Of a stretch of 13,592 nt of DNA, positions 7,243-13,592 are shown piece after piece; position 1 is the first letter of the stretch; every line of letters starts with the position of its first letter. The notes under the pieces were generated by a model. It saw only the letters and a program-made list of their open reading frames with translations, did no database searches and had not been told where the DNA came from. Origin of the DNA: an uncultured Bacilli bacterium (GTDB taxonomy: Bacteria; Bacillota_I; Bacilli_A; ML615J-28; CAG-313); the NCBI GenBank assembly GCA_934133195.1, contig CAKPAZ010000026.1, positions 1 through 13,592 of the forward strand. The letters are read 5' to 3'. The position numbers and the translations under genes were made by a program.

Positions 7243-8658
7243 ATGAATGAAAATGTAGTAAAAAAGAAAAAATTTGAAATAGACATGTGTAGTGGAAATC
7301 TTTTCGCAAAGATTTTGATTTTCTCACTGCCTCTTGCCTTGATGGGAATCCTCCAGTTACTTTACAACACAGCTGATTTAATTGTTGTTGGTAACTTCTC
7401 TAATCAAGAAGGAGCCTTAGGAGCAGTTGGTTCTACTTCTTCCTTAATCAATTTAATTGTAAATTTATTTATGGGATTAAGTGTTGGAACTAATGTTGTA
7501 GTAGCTCGTCTTTATGGTGCAAAGGAGTTTGAAAGAGTTGGAAGAGTAGTTCACACTTCCATTTTTATAAGCTTTATCATTGGTGTAATTCTTGGAGTTA
7601 TGGGCTTTTTTATGGCTGGTACCTTCCTTCATTTAATGCACAATGATTTAGAGTTATCAAAGATTTATTTACAAATATATTTTATTGGCATGCCATTTAA
7701 TATGGTATATAACTTTGCAGCTGCTATTCTTAGAGCTGTTGGTGATACTAAACGACCTTTAATATTTTTAAGTGTCGCTGGTATTGTTAATATTGTTTTA
7801 AATTTATTCTTTGTTATTGTTTGTAAAATGGGAGTAGCTGGTGTTGCTATTGCAACGGTAATTTCTCAAGTAATTTCTTGTGTATTAATTATGTGGGCTC
7901 TTTTAAAGAGTAATGAAGCATATCGTTTTAGATTTAAAGAAATTGCTATTTATAAGAAAGAATTATGGGAAATTACTAAGATTGGACTTCCTGCTGGTAT
8001 TCAAGGTTCCATCTTCTCTATTTCCAATGTTATAATTCAATCTTCAGTTAATATGTTTACTCCACAAAATGTTGTCATGGATGGTAATTCGGCAGCATCA
8101 TCACTTGAAGGTTTTGTATATACCGCGATGAACTCAGTTTATCATGCTGCTCTTGCATTTACAGGACAAAATGTTGGTGCTAAAAATAAGAAAAACATTA
8201 TTCAAGTAACCATTGATTCTTTAATCATTGTTACCATGATTGGCGTATTCATGGGAGGACTTACCTTTATTTTTGGTAAACAATTATTAAGAATTTATGT
8301 TAATACTCCTGATAAGATTAATGTTGGTTACATTAGACTTCATTATTTGTGTCTTCCATACTTCTTATGTGGAATAATGGATGTTATGGTTGGAGTCCTT
8401 CGTGGACTTGGATATTCAACAATTCCAATGATCGTTTCCATCATTGGTGTATGTGGATTTAGAATTGCTTGGATTTATCTTGTATTTAGACAAAATACCA
8501 ACTACGTTGATTATAATGATTTACATCTACTTTATATTTCTTACCCAATATCTTGGATTGTTACTTTCGCAATTCATCTTCTTACATATTTTATTGTATC
8601 AAGAAAAGTATTTAATGCCTTTAGAGAAAATAAAACAGATATTGAAGTAGCCGCATAA
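7243..8658 (+). CDS. MATE family multidrug/cation efflux pump
   Basis: A 471-residue polytopic membrane protein with about 12 helices in two MatE repeats (about 24-220 and 245-455) joined by a charged cytoplasmic loop (221-243). Family features: the start FSLPLALMGILQLLYNTADL (28-47), AVGSTSSLINL (61-71), the GAKEFERVGRVVHT loop (92-105), AILRAVGDTKRP (161-172) and, in the second half, TGQNVGAKN (307-315) and VLRGLGYS (385-392). Such pumps export cationic drugs or metabolites using Na+ or H+ gradients; substrate and ion are not readable here. The frame is open back to a TTG at 7162, but that region holds the previous gene's terminator and this gene's promoter, so translation cannot start there; ATG 7243 follows GGTGAT. 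The length is normal for the family. It is convergent with the anti-sigma gene. Confidence 0.93.
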   Translation: MNENVVKKKKFEIDMCSGNLFAKILIFSLPLALMGILQLLYNTADLIVVGNFSNQEGALGAVGSTSSLINLIVNLFMGLSVGTNVVVARLYGAKEFERVGRVVHTSIFISFIIGVILGVMGFFMAGTFLHLMHNDLELSKIYLQIYFIGMPFNMVYNFAAAILRAVGDTKRPLIFLSVAGIVNIVLNLFFVIVCKMGVAGVAIATVISQVISCVLIMWALLKSNEAYRFRFKEIAIYKKELWEITKIGLPAGIQGSIFSISNVIIQSSVNMFTPQNVVMDGNSAASSLEGFVYTAMNSVYHAALAFTGQNVGAKNKKNIIQVTIDSLIIVTMIGVFMGGLTFIFGKQLLRIYVNTPDKINVGYIRLHYLCLPYFLCGIMDVMVGVLRGLGYSTIPMIVSIIGVCGFRIAWIYLVFRQNTNYVDYNDLHLLYISYPISWIVTFAIHLLTYFIVSRKVFNAFRENKTDIEVAA

Positions 8659-8667
8659 AATTAAAAT

Positions 8668-8716
8668 AAAAGCCTATAATGGTGAAATGAATTTCATTTC
8701 ATTCTTATAGGCTTTT
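8668..8716. terminator. Bidirectional terminator between MATE and sensor genes
   Basis: AAAAGCCTATAA (8668-8679) pairs perfectly with TTATAGGCTTTT (8705-8716). The apical part adds a second 7-bp stem, TGAAATG (8683-8689) with CATTTCA (8695-8701), linked by two G-U pairs and one mismatch, so the hairpin is nearly continuous over about 21 bp. A T7 run (8713-8719) serves the + strand MATE gene. The interrupted T tract on the other strand (8671 down to about 8657) serves the minus-strand sigma operon, which ends at 8721. Confidence 0.85.
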
Positions 8717-8720
8717 TTTG

Positions 8721-10259
8721 TTAAAGATTAATCGTAATTATATTATCTTTATTTATACTATTTTCATCAATTACTTGTGGACCATTTCCATCATTTAAGT
8801 CATATTCATAAACAATTACTATTTTATACTCACCACTTGGAATATCCGTAAATCTAAATTCACCAGTAGTGGTACCATCATCATTTTGTTTTACATTTTG
8901 TAAGTCATTAAGTGATGCAAGTTTCATATCGTTTTGATATAGGTCAATACTCTTTATTTTTAGAAGATTTTCTACATCATTGATTACTAAGAAACCAATA
9001 ATTTTATTATCTATTGGAAGAATTCCTGAGATTGAAAGAGTTGGAATCTCTTTTGATGTAGTTTTAATTGTGGTAACAATGGTTCTTGTTTCTTTTTTTG
9101 TTCCACTTATATTAAATTCATAAGTACTAACAATTTCATATTCGGTATTTGATTGAAGGTTTGTAAAACTTAATGTTAGATTGTTTCCAAGTTTAGTTGT
9201 GATTAAACTACCATCTTTATAAAGTTCTACTTTTACAACGTTACCTTTTAGGTTAGCATTCTTCTTAAGATTAATGGTTATCTCATCAGTGGTTGTAGAA
9301 ATATTATCATAAGTATATCCATCAGCTGTATTAAATGATTCCTTATGTAAGACATTACCTCTTTTACCAGTTCCATCTAGTAAATCATAGATACCAACAA
9401 TAATTAAATAGTAAGTTGATCCATAATTTAAATTATCATATGTAATTTCATTTAAGCCAATCTTTAGCTTAGTTATCTTTTGAATGTTATTTCCATCATA
9501 TAAATATGCATTAAGACCTGTTTGAGAATTAATTAGATTATCTTCATCTGTAACGGTAAAGCTAAATCTTACTGAATTGCTTTCCTTTAAAGTATTAAAG
9601 TTAATTACTTCAGGATGATTTTCATAAGCTACGCCAATTTTTATGGTTTGGTTACCATCAAAACGAGCATTCTTGATAGCTTCATCATCAATGTACTTTA
9701 TTGCATTAATAGTTATTTCTTCAATTCCGGAAGTACTTCTTGCGTTATACCTTACAAGGATTTGTTCTGAATTTGAGCCTTCGAGGAATTCAGATATTTG
9801 ATATTTTTTATTATTTAATGTGAATGAAAGAATTTCATATTCTTTTGGATTTTCAAGTTTTATTGTAATGATAATACTTTCATTCTTTTTAGCATAACAA
9901 GATATGCCTGGAATTTTAACGATGCCAATTTCATCAATGATATCTTCTTCAATTGTTCCTGCAAGATTTTTTCTTGCTTTATGGTTTTGATTTGTGATTT
10001 CATTGTGAGCGGTCATTTCTTTATATGTTGGGATATCACGATTTATCGAAGCAGGGGAAATTAAATTAACGGTAACAAGAAGGATTATAATTACTGATAG
10101 ACTAGCAAGTGCAAAAATTAAAGGGCGTTTTTGGATAGGTTTATGTTCTTTTTTAGTGGGTTTAATCCCAATGGTTCTTTTAACTTCTTCGATATTATCG
10201 GTTTTACTAGATAAATCTTCAAGAAAGCCTTCTCTTAGTTTTCTAAACTTATCTCCCAT
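8721..10259 (-). CDS. Single-pass membrane protein with FN3-like repeats, probable anti-sigma/sensor of the adjacent ECF factor
   Basis: A 512-residue protein: a charged cytoplasmic segment of about 45 residues, one membrane helix (about 46-67), a linker, then an extracellular region of about 400 residues predicted as beta-strand. A first beta domain covers about 105-212. Three repeated units of roughly 95-105 residues follow, each closing with an aromatic strand and turn: TYYLIIVGIYDLLDGTG (282-298), TEYEIVSTYEFNISGTK (372-388) and GEYKIVIVYEYDLNDGNG (477-494). They resemble fibronectin-III-like surface modules. It starts 1 nt after the sigma gene's stop, its Shine-Dalgarno GGAGGAA lying in that gene's last codons, so the two are translationally coupled. 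By analogy with ECF operons the cytoplasmic segment would hold the sigma factor. It lacks the H-x3-C-x2-C zinc motif of common anti-sigma domains, so this role is inferred from context. The ligand is unknown. Confidence 0.8.
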   Translation of the reverse strand: MGDKFRKLREGFLEDLSSKTDNIEEVKRTIGIKPTKKEHKPIQKRPLIFALASLSVIIILLVTVNLISPASINRDIPTYKEMTAHNEITNQNHKARKNLAGTIEEDIIDEIGIVKIPGISCYAKKNESIIITIKLENPKEYEILSFTLNNKKYQISEFLEGSNSEQILVRYNARSTSGIEEITINAIKYIDDEAIKNARFDGNQTIKIGVAYENHPEVINFNTLKESNSVRFSFTVTDEDNLINSQTGLNAYLYDGNNIQKITKLKIGLNEITYDNLNYGSTYYLIIVGIYDLLDGTGKRGNVLHKESFNTADGYTYDNISTTTDEITINLKKNANLKGNVVKVELYKDGSLITTKLGNNLTLSFTNLQSNTEYEIVSTYEFNISGTKKETRTIVTTIKTTSKEIPTLSISGILPIDNKIIGFLVINDVENLLKIKSIDLYQNDMKLASLNDLQNVKQNDDGTTTGEFRFTDIPSGEYKIVIVYEYDLNDGNGPQVIDENSINKDNIITINL

Positions 10260-10260
10260 A

Positions 10261-10773
10261 TTATAGTTCCTCCATTATCTTTTTTAGTCTATCCAGTGAC
10301 AATTTGTATTTTGTACTAATGTATCTTGGAGTTTTATCCATGATTTTTGCGATATCCTTAAATTGATATCCAAAAACTACATGGTAAACAATTATATCTT
10401 TTGCTTCTTGTTCAAAATTTTCTGATAATATTTCATCATATTTTCCCAGCCCATGATATGATTCATCAGGAGCTTTTTCGACTCTTTCATTATCGTTTAC
10501 AAAATGATTTTCCTTAACTAAATCTCTTGTAACATAATTTTTGGCTAAGTTTTTAGCAATCGTTAAGATCCAATATTTAAAGTTTCCCCCATTATATTGT
10601 TCAATCTTATTATATACCGTTAGAAAGGTATCTTGTAATAATCTTGATGTGGCATCAGCATTTTTTACTATTTGATATATAACATAATATACTAATCGTT
10701 TATATTCGTTATATAAGGCTTCAAATGCTTCTTCATCTTTTTCTTTGATTAGTTCAATTTGCTTTTTATTCAT
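10261..10773 (-). CDS. ECF-type (sigma-70 family group 4) RNA polymerase sigma factor
   Basis: A 170-residue cytoplasmic sigma factor, normal length for the ECF group. Region 2 spans about 12-80: AFEALYNEYKRLVYYVIYQI (16-35), the LLQDTFLTVYNKI block (45-57) that corresponds to the usual 'D(L/V)(T/V)QETF' core-binding helix, and FKYWILTIAKNLAKNY (65-80), the -10 recognition part. A linker (81-117) leads to region 4 (about 118-166), with its helix-turn-helix FKDIAKIMDKTPRYISTKYK (138-157) for the -35 element. GAGGAG precedes the ATG by 5 nt. It is the first gene of the operon with the membrane sensor, and an ECF-like promoter candidate lies upstream, suggesting autoregulation. The regulon cannot be told from this window; membrane or cell-wall stress is a common role for such pairs. 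Confidence 0.92.
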   Translation of the reverse strand: MNKKQIELIKEKDEEAFEALYNEYKRLVYYVIYQIVKNADATSRLLQDTFLTVYNKIEQYNGGNFKYWILTIAKNLAKNYVTRDLVKENHFVNDNERVEKAPDESYHGLGKYDEILSENFEQEAKDIIVYHVVFGYQFKDIAKIMDKTPRYISTKYKLSLDRLKKIMEEL

Positions 10774-10843
10774 AAATTCTCCTCATAATACAAGCATTCA
10801 ACATAACACTTAATTTAACTTTATTTTTTTCTCTTTTTGATAA

Positions 10844-10869
10844 GACACAAAAAATGGGGTTTAGTGTCA
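10844..10869 (-). promoter_or_regulatory. Candidate autoregulated ECF promoter of the sigma operon
   Basis: On the minus strand TGACAC (10869-10864) and TGTC (10847-10844) are 16 nt apart with a T6 tract before the -10. This fits the TGAAAC-N16-CGTC layout of Bacillus-type ECF promoters with one mismatch in each box. Transcription would begin about 60 nt before the sigma gene. No convincing sigma-A promoter (TTGACA/TATAAT pair) is seen in 10774-10944. Confidence 0.42.
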
Positions 10870-10890
10870 TGTAAAGTGACAAATTTTGTC
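10844..10890. repeat. Cluster of GACA/TGTC inverted repeats upstream of the ECF operon
   Basis: Three overlapping dyads share the same half-site: GACAC (10844-10848) with GTGTC (10864-10868); TGTCA (10865-10869) with TGACA (10877-10881); and GACAAA-T-TTTGTC (10778+100, that is 10878-10890), a perfect 13-nt palindrome with a single central base. They overlap the candidate ECF promoter, so they could be an operator or simply repeated -35-like elements. Confidence 0.5.
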
Positions 10891-10915
10891 CTTTTTTTCT
10901 TGTATTACTGATTTC

Positions 10916-10952
10916 CTATAGTTTATAAACTAACAAAACAATAACTATAGTT
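10916..10952. repeat. Overlapping palindromes at the end of the amidohydrolase gene
   Basis: TAGTTTATAAACTA (10919-10932) is a perfect 14-nt palindrome and AACTATAGTT (10943-10952) a perfect 10-nt one. CTATAGTT (10916-10923) also pairs with AACTATAG (10943-10950), giving an 8-bp stem with a 19-nt loop. The TAG stop (10947-10945) lies inside. No T run follows on the minus strand, so this is not a typical intrinsic terminator; transcription of the amidohydrolase may read on into the sigma operon. Confidence 0.45.
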
Positions 10953-12219
10953 GTTTATCTAGTTCATTTTCAACATATTTAAATTTCTTAATTTTAGGCT
11001 TTTTGATGATGTTTCCTCTAAATACTACCATGTAAGGTTGTCTTAAAGCGGTAATATCTTCTAGAGGATTTTTATCAACGATTAATAAATCGCATGATTT
11101 ATTTTCTTCAACACTACCAGTTTCTTGATCGATCCCCGCAATAATTGCATTTCCAAGGGTTGCATGGTAGATGGCTTCTCTATTATCATTTTTTACATAC
11201 TTAATGAAGTAAGCTAGTTCTCTCCATGTATCATAGTGGGTAACAAAAGGACACGCGGTATCGGTACCAAGACCAACCTTAATGTCATTTTCTAGACATG
11301 CGATTGAAGCCGATACGATACCTTCAAATACAACATTGCCATTGTACTTTGTAAGTTCAGTCGCATGAGAAATTGATTCATCAAATTTTGCGAGAGGAAT
11401 GGCAGGAGAAATGGTGGTAATTAATGATGCATTTCTTTCTTTAAAAAGATTAATGATTTCATCTGTTAACTTTGCACCATGTTCAATTGTGTCTACACCA
11501 TTTTCTAAAGCAAGTTTAACCCCAAGTGGTGACTCAACATGGGCTGCAACTTTATATCCTAATTCATGAGCTCTATCACATGCGGCTTTAATAATTTCTG
11601 GACTCATCTTTAGTTCTCCAGGTTCACCTTTTTTCTTAGCATCAAGAACTCCACCAGTAATCATTAATTTAATTAAATCAGGTTTAGTTTCACTGATTTT
11701 ATTAATGTAGGAAATAGCTGAATCAACATCAGTGGCTTCATAAGCAAGTACTCCTGCCATATGACCACCAGGAACTGAAAGGGCCATGTTAGATGCTAAA
11801 ATTCTTGGGCCTTTTAGTTTTCCTTTATTGATGTTATCACGAATAGTTGAATCAATATTAGATAGGCCTCCTACCGTTCTAATGGTAGTAACTCCACTCA
11901 TTAACTCAAGTTTTGCGAAAGAAGCACATAATCTATACACAATGTATCTTGTTAACTTACAAGATAATAGTTTATTTACACTTTCTTTATTTTGTTTACT
12001 TGTATCTTTAGGCATTCCTGATCCAGGTAGATGGACATGCATATTGATTAATCCTGGTAATACATACTTATTTTGTAAGTCTATTACTTTAATATTTGAT
12101 AAAGGCTCATTGGTAATCTTACTTATTTTTCCATCTTCAACAATAATGGAGTATCCACTTAGTGGTTCCATATTTTTGGTTCCATTTAAAATTATACAAT
12201 TGGTTAACGCATATTTCAT
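10945..12219 (-). CDS. Metal-dependent amidohydrolase (prolidase/imidazolonepropionase-like)
   Basis: A 424-residue cytoplasmic amidohydrolase-superfamily enzyme with the outer beta-sandwich formed by both ends (about 1-55 and 365-410) and a TIM-barrel core. Metal ligands are complete for a two-metal site: HVH (His61, His63) after LPGLINM, Lys184 in DLIKLMITGG (likely the carboxylated bridging lysine), His227 in AAHVES, His247 in TIEHGA and Asp320 in GLGTDTACP. This set matches the subfamily that includes Xaa-Pro/Xaa-Arg dipeptidases, often annotated 'amidohydrolase family protein' or imidazolonepropionase-related. No hut genes are nearby, so histidine breakdown is not supported and the substrate is open; dipeptides or acyl-amino acids are plausible. 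ATG 12219 follows AGAGGTG at 6-nt spacing. It has its own promoter and is separated from GAPDH by a terminator. Confidence 0.9.
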   Translation of the reverse strand: MKYALTNCIILNGTKNMEPLSGYSIIVEDGKISKITNEPLSNIKVIDLQNKYVLPGLINMHVHLPGSGMPKDTSKQNKESVNKLLSCKLTRYIVYRLCASFAKLELMSGVTTIRTVGGLSNIDSTIRDNINKGKLKGPRILASNMALSVPGGHMAGVLAYEATDVDSAISYINKISETKPDLIKLMITGGVLDAKKKGEPGELKMSPEIIKAACDRAHELGYKVAAHVESPLGVKLALENGVDTIEHGAKLTDEIINLFKERNASLITTISPAIPLAKFDESISHATELTKYNGNVVFEGIVSASIACLENDIKVGLGTDTACPFVTHYDTWRELAYFIKYVKNDNREAIYHATLGNAIIAGIDQETGSVEENKSCDLLIVDKNPLEDITALRQPYMVVFRGNIIKKPKIKKFKYVENELDKQL

Positions 12220-12241
12220 ATATTACACCTCTTTTTTATAT

Positions 12242-12270
12242 ATTATAATACAAACCATGATAAATTGCAA
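12242..12270 (-). promoter_or_regulatory. Sigma-A-type promoter of the amidohydrolase gene
   Basis: On the minus strand TTGCAA (12270-12265), a 17-nt spacer and a perfect TATAAT (12247-12242) lie between the GAPDH terminator and the amidohydrolase start. The leader is short, about 15 nt. Confidence 0.65.
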
Positions 12271-12290
12271 ATCTATAAAAATGAATTTTT

Positions 12291-12327
12291 AAAAAAACGA
12301 TTATAGAAAATAGATTCTATAATCGTT
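12291..12327 (-). terminator. Intrinsic terminator of the GAPDH gene
   Basis: A perfect 13-bp stem pairs AACGATTATAGAA (12296-12308) with TTCTATAATCGTT (12315-12327) around a 6-nt loop. On the minus strand it runs into T7 (12297-12291). It begins 21 nt after the gap stop codon. Confidence 0.88.
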
Positions 12328-12348
12328 ATTTATTTTAGGCTATTTTAA

Positions 12349-13368
12349 CTATTTTAATTCAGCGAAGTATTTAATAGTTCTAACCATTTGAGATGTATAT
12401 GAATTTTCATTATCATACCAAGAAACAACTTGAACTTGATATAGGTTATCAGTTAGTTTGATTACCATAGTTTGAGTTGCATCAAATAATGAACCATATC
12501 TGATACCAATAATATCGCTAGATACTAGAGGTTCTTCAGTATATCCAAATGATTCAGAAGATTGAGCTTTCATTGCTGCGTTTACAGCGTCAACTGTAAC
12601 TTCTTTGTCTGATTTAACAACAGCAACAAGGATAGTTGTAGATCCTGTAGGAACTGGAACACGTTGAGCTGAACCAATTAGTTTACCATTTAATTCAGGA
12701 ATAACAAGACCGATTGCTTTTGCAGCACCAGTTGAGTTAGGAACGATATTAACAGCTGCAGCTCTTGCTCTTCTTAAATCACCTTTTCTGTGTGGTCCAT
12801 CAAGAACCATTTGGTCACCTGTATAAGCATGAACAGTTGTCATAATACCAGATTGAATTGGGAATGCATCGTTTAATGCTTTAGTCATTGGAGCTAAGCA
12901 GTTAGTTGTGCATGATGCAGCAGAGATAATTTGATCTTCTGGAGTTAAAGTTTCATGGTTAACGTTGAAAACGATAGTCTTTAGATCTTTGCCGGCAGGA
13001 GCAGAGATAACAACTTTCTTAGCACCAGCATTGATATGAGCCATTGATTTTTCTTTAGAAGTATAGAATCCAGTACATTCTAATACTACATCAACGCCTA
13101 ATTCTTTCCATGGGCAGTTGTTTGCATCTTTTTCTGCATAAATTGTGATTTCTTTTCCAGCAACAACGATTGAATTTTCTTTAGCAACAACTTGGTCAGC
13201 TAATTCATATCTTCCTTGTGCTGAATCATATTTTAATAAGTGTGCTAACATCTCAGGTGATGTTAAATCATTGATGGCAACGATTTCGTACTTGTCATCA
13301 TTAAACATTTGTCTAAAAGCTAGACGGCCAATACGGCCAAAGCCATTAATAGCTACTTTTACAGCCAT
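12349..13368 (-). CDS. gap: Glyceraldehyde-3-phosphate dehydrogenase, glycolytic type
   Basis: A 339-residue enzyme that oxidises and phosphorylates glyceraldehyde 3-phosphate to 1,3-bisphosphoglycerate with NAD+, a central glycolytic step in the cytoplasm. The Rossmann fingerprint is INGFGRIGR (7-15), and Asp34 after the second strand favours NAD+ over NADP+. The catalytic block is ASCTTNCLAP with Cys153, with His180 in VHAYTGDQ as the activating histidine. RRARAAAVNIVPNSTGAAKA (199-218) and WYDNE (317-321) complete the signature. The S-loop reads LDGPHRKGDLRR, the Streptococcus/Lactobacillus-like form rather than the Bacillus GapA form. Full length. AAGGAGA lies about 9 nt before the ATG. 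The gene appears monocistronic: pgk and other glycolytic genes are not adjacent downstream, where a strong terminator follows. Confidence 0.97.
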   Translation of the reverse strand: MAVKVAINGFGRIGRLAFRQMFNDDKYEIVAINDLTSPEMLAHLLKYDSAQGRYELADQVVAKENSIVVAGKEITIYAEKDANNCPWKELGVDVVLECTGFYTSKEKSMAHINAGAKKVVISAPAGKDLKTIVFNVNHETLTPEDQIISAASCTTNCLAPMTKALNDAFPIQSGIMTTVHAYTGDQMVLDGPHRKGDLRRARAAAVNIVPNSTGAAKAIGLVIPELNGKLIGSAQRVPVPTGSTTILVAVVKSDKEVTVDAVNAAMKAQSSESFGYTEEPLVSSDIIGIRYGSLFDATQTMVIKLTDNLYQVQVVSWYDNENSYTSQMVRTIKYFAELK

Positions 13369-13421
13369 AATCTATTTCTCCTTTTTATATTTAATTTATT
13401 GGTTTGTTTTACACCTATATT

Positions 13422-13450
13422 ATTATACCACATTTTTCTAGTAATTACAA
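13422..13450 (-). promoter_or_regulatory. Strong sigma-A promoter of gap
   Basis: On the minus strand TTGTAA (13450-13445), a 17-nt spacer and TATAAT (13427-13422), preceded by TGG to make an extended -10. This near-complete match fits a highly expressed glycolytic gene. The leader is about 45 nt. Confidence 0.7.
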
Positions 13451-13592
13451 TCTTTTTAAAATATTTTTTATATTTTTGTATCGATTGGTTTTAATAGATT
13501 TTACTTCCATTTGTGACTTCCCTAGTTTGCCACTTGTTTTTTAATTTTTAATCTATTTTTAAAAATATAACATTGATTTTAATAAAGTAAAA
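13451..13592. other. Non-coding stretch upstream of gap
   Basis: No open frame with a ribosome binding site is seen. The stretch holds an 8-bp inverted repeat, AATAGATT (13493-13500) and AATCTATT (13550-13557), 49 nt apart, enclosing the only GC-richer patch of the region. It could be upstream regulatory DNA for gap or the tail of a neighbouring unit outside the window. Confidence 0.35.

Noticed and set aside
10945..12219. Amidohydrolase as hutI (imidazolonepropionase) of histidine degradation
   Set aside because: The metal set with HxH, a barrel Lys, two His and Asp points to a binuclear dipeptidase-like subfamily, and no hutH, hutU or hutG gene is near.
11786..12292. A 168-residue + strand open frame opposite the amidohydrolase
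   Set aside because: It is antisense to a gene with complete metal-binding motifs and has no recognisable domain; it is a shadow frame.
13145..13441. A 98-residue + strand open frame opposite the start of gap
   Set aside because: It overlaps the conserved GAPDH N-terminus and its promoter, and its sequence is the antisense of a conserved coding region.
1..13592. Mobile element, CRISPR array, tRNA or rRNA
   Set aside because: No transposase or integrase, regularly spaced repeats, cloverleaf or conserved rRNA segment was seen on either strand.

Overview
The window is strongly AT-rich chromosomal DNA of a low-GC Gram-positive-type bacterium. GapA has the 'LDGPHR...GDLRRARA' form seen in Streptococcus/Lactobacillus-like Bacilli. 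Shine-Dalgarno sites are strong (AGGAGG variants), -10 boxes are TATAAT, and the ABC pair and MATE pump are of Firmicutes type. A gut Bacilli lineage (Erysipelotrichales, RF39 or Acholeplasma-like) is my best guess, but no rRNA or other firm marker is present. Every visible Trp is TGG, so the code looks standard, although none of the ten complete genes ends in TGA.

Layout, left to right. (1) 2-49: possible last codons of a + strand protein. (2) 117-3924, minus: a two-gene operon for a heterodimeric ABC exporter of the BmrCD/LmrCD type, with a promoter at 3951-3980 and a terminator at 102-125. (3) 4031-5595, minus: a membrane-anchored ComEC-like metallo-beta-lactamase-fold hydrolase followed 2 nt later by a small helical protein with a HEPN-type R-x4-H-x-Y motif. 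(4) 5754-7121, plus: M18 aminopeptidase. (5) 7243-8658, plus: MATE efflux pump with its own promoter. (6) 8721-10773, minus: ECF sigma factor and a single-pass membrane protein with a repetitive extracellular beta-sandwich region, probably its anti-sigma or sensor, with an ECF-like promoter candidate upstream. (7) 10945-12219, minus: metal-dependent amidohydrolase. (8) 12349-13368, minus: glycolytic GAPDH.

Most units are separated by clear promoters and intrinsic terminators. Five start codons were placed downstream of the longest reading frame because the ribosome binding site, promoter or terminator demands it. There is no mobile element, CRISPR array, tRNA or rRNA.

Most of the window is ordinary housekeeping and transport. 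The least-explained parts are the ECF sigma/modular membrane sensor pair with its dyad-rich upstream region, and the MBL-HEPN pair, where a HepT-like motif appears without any nucleotidyltransferase antitoxin in the window.
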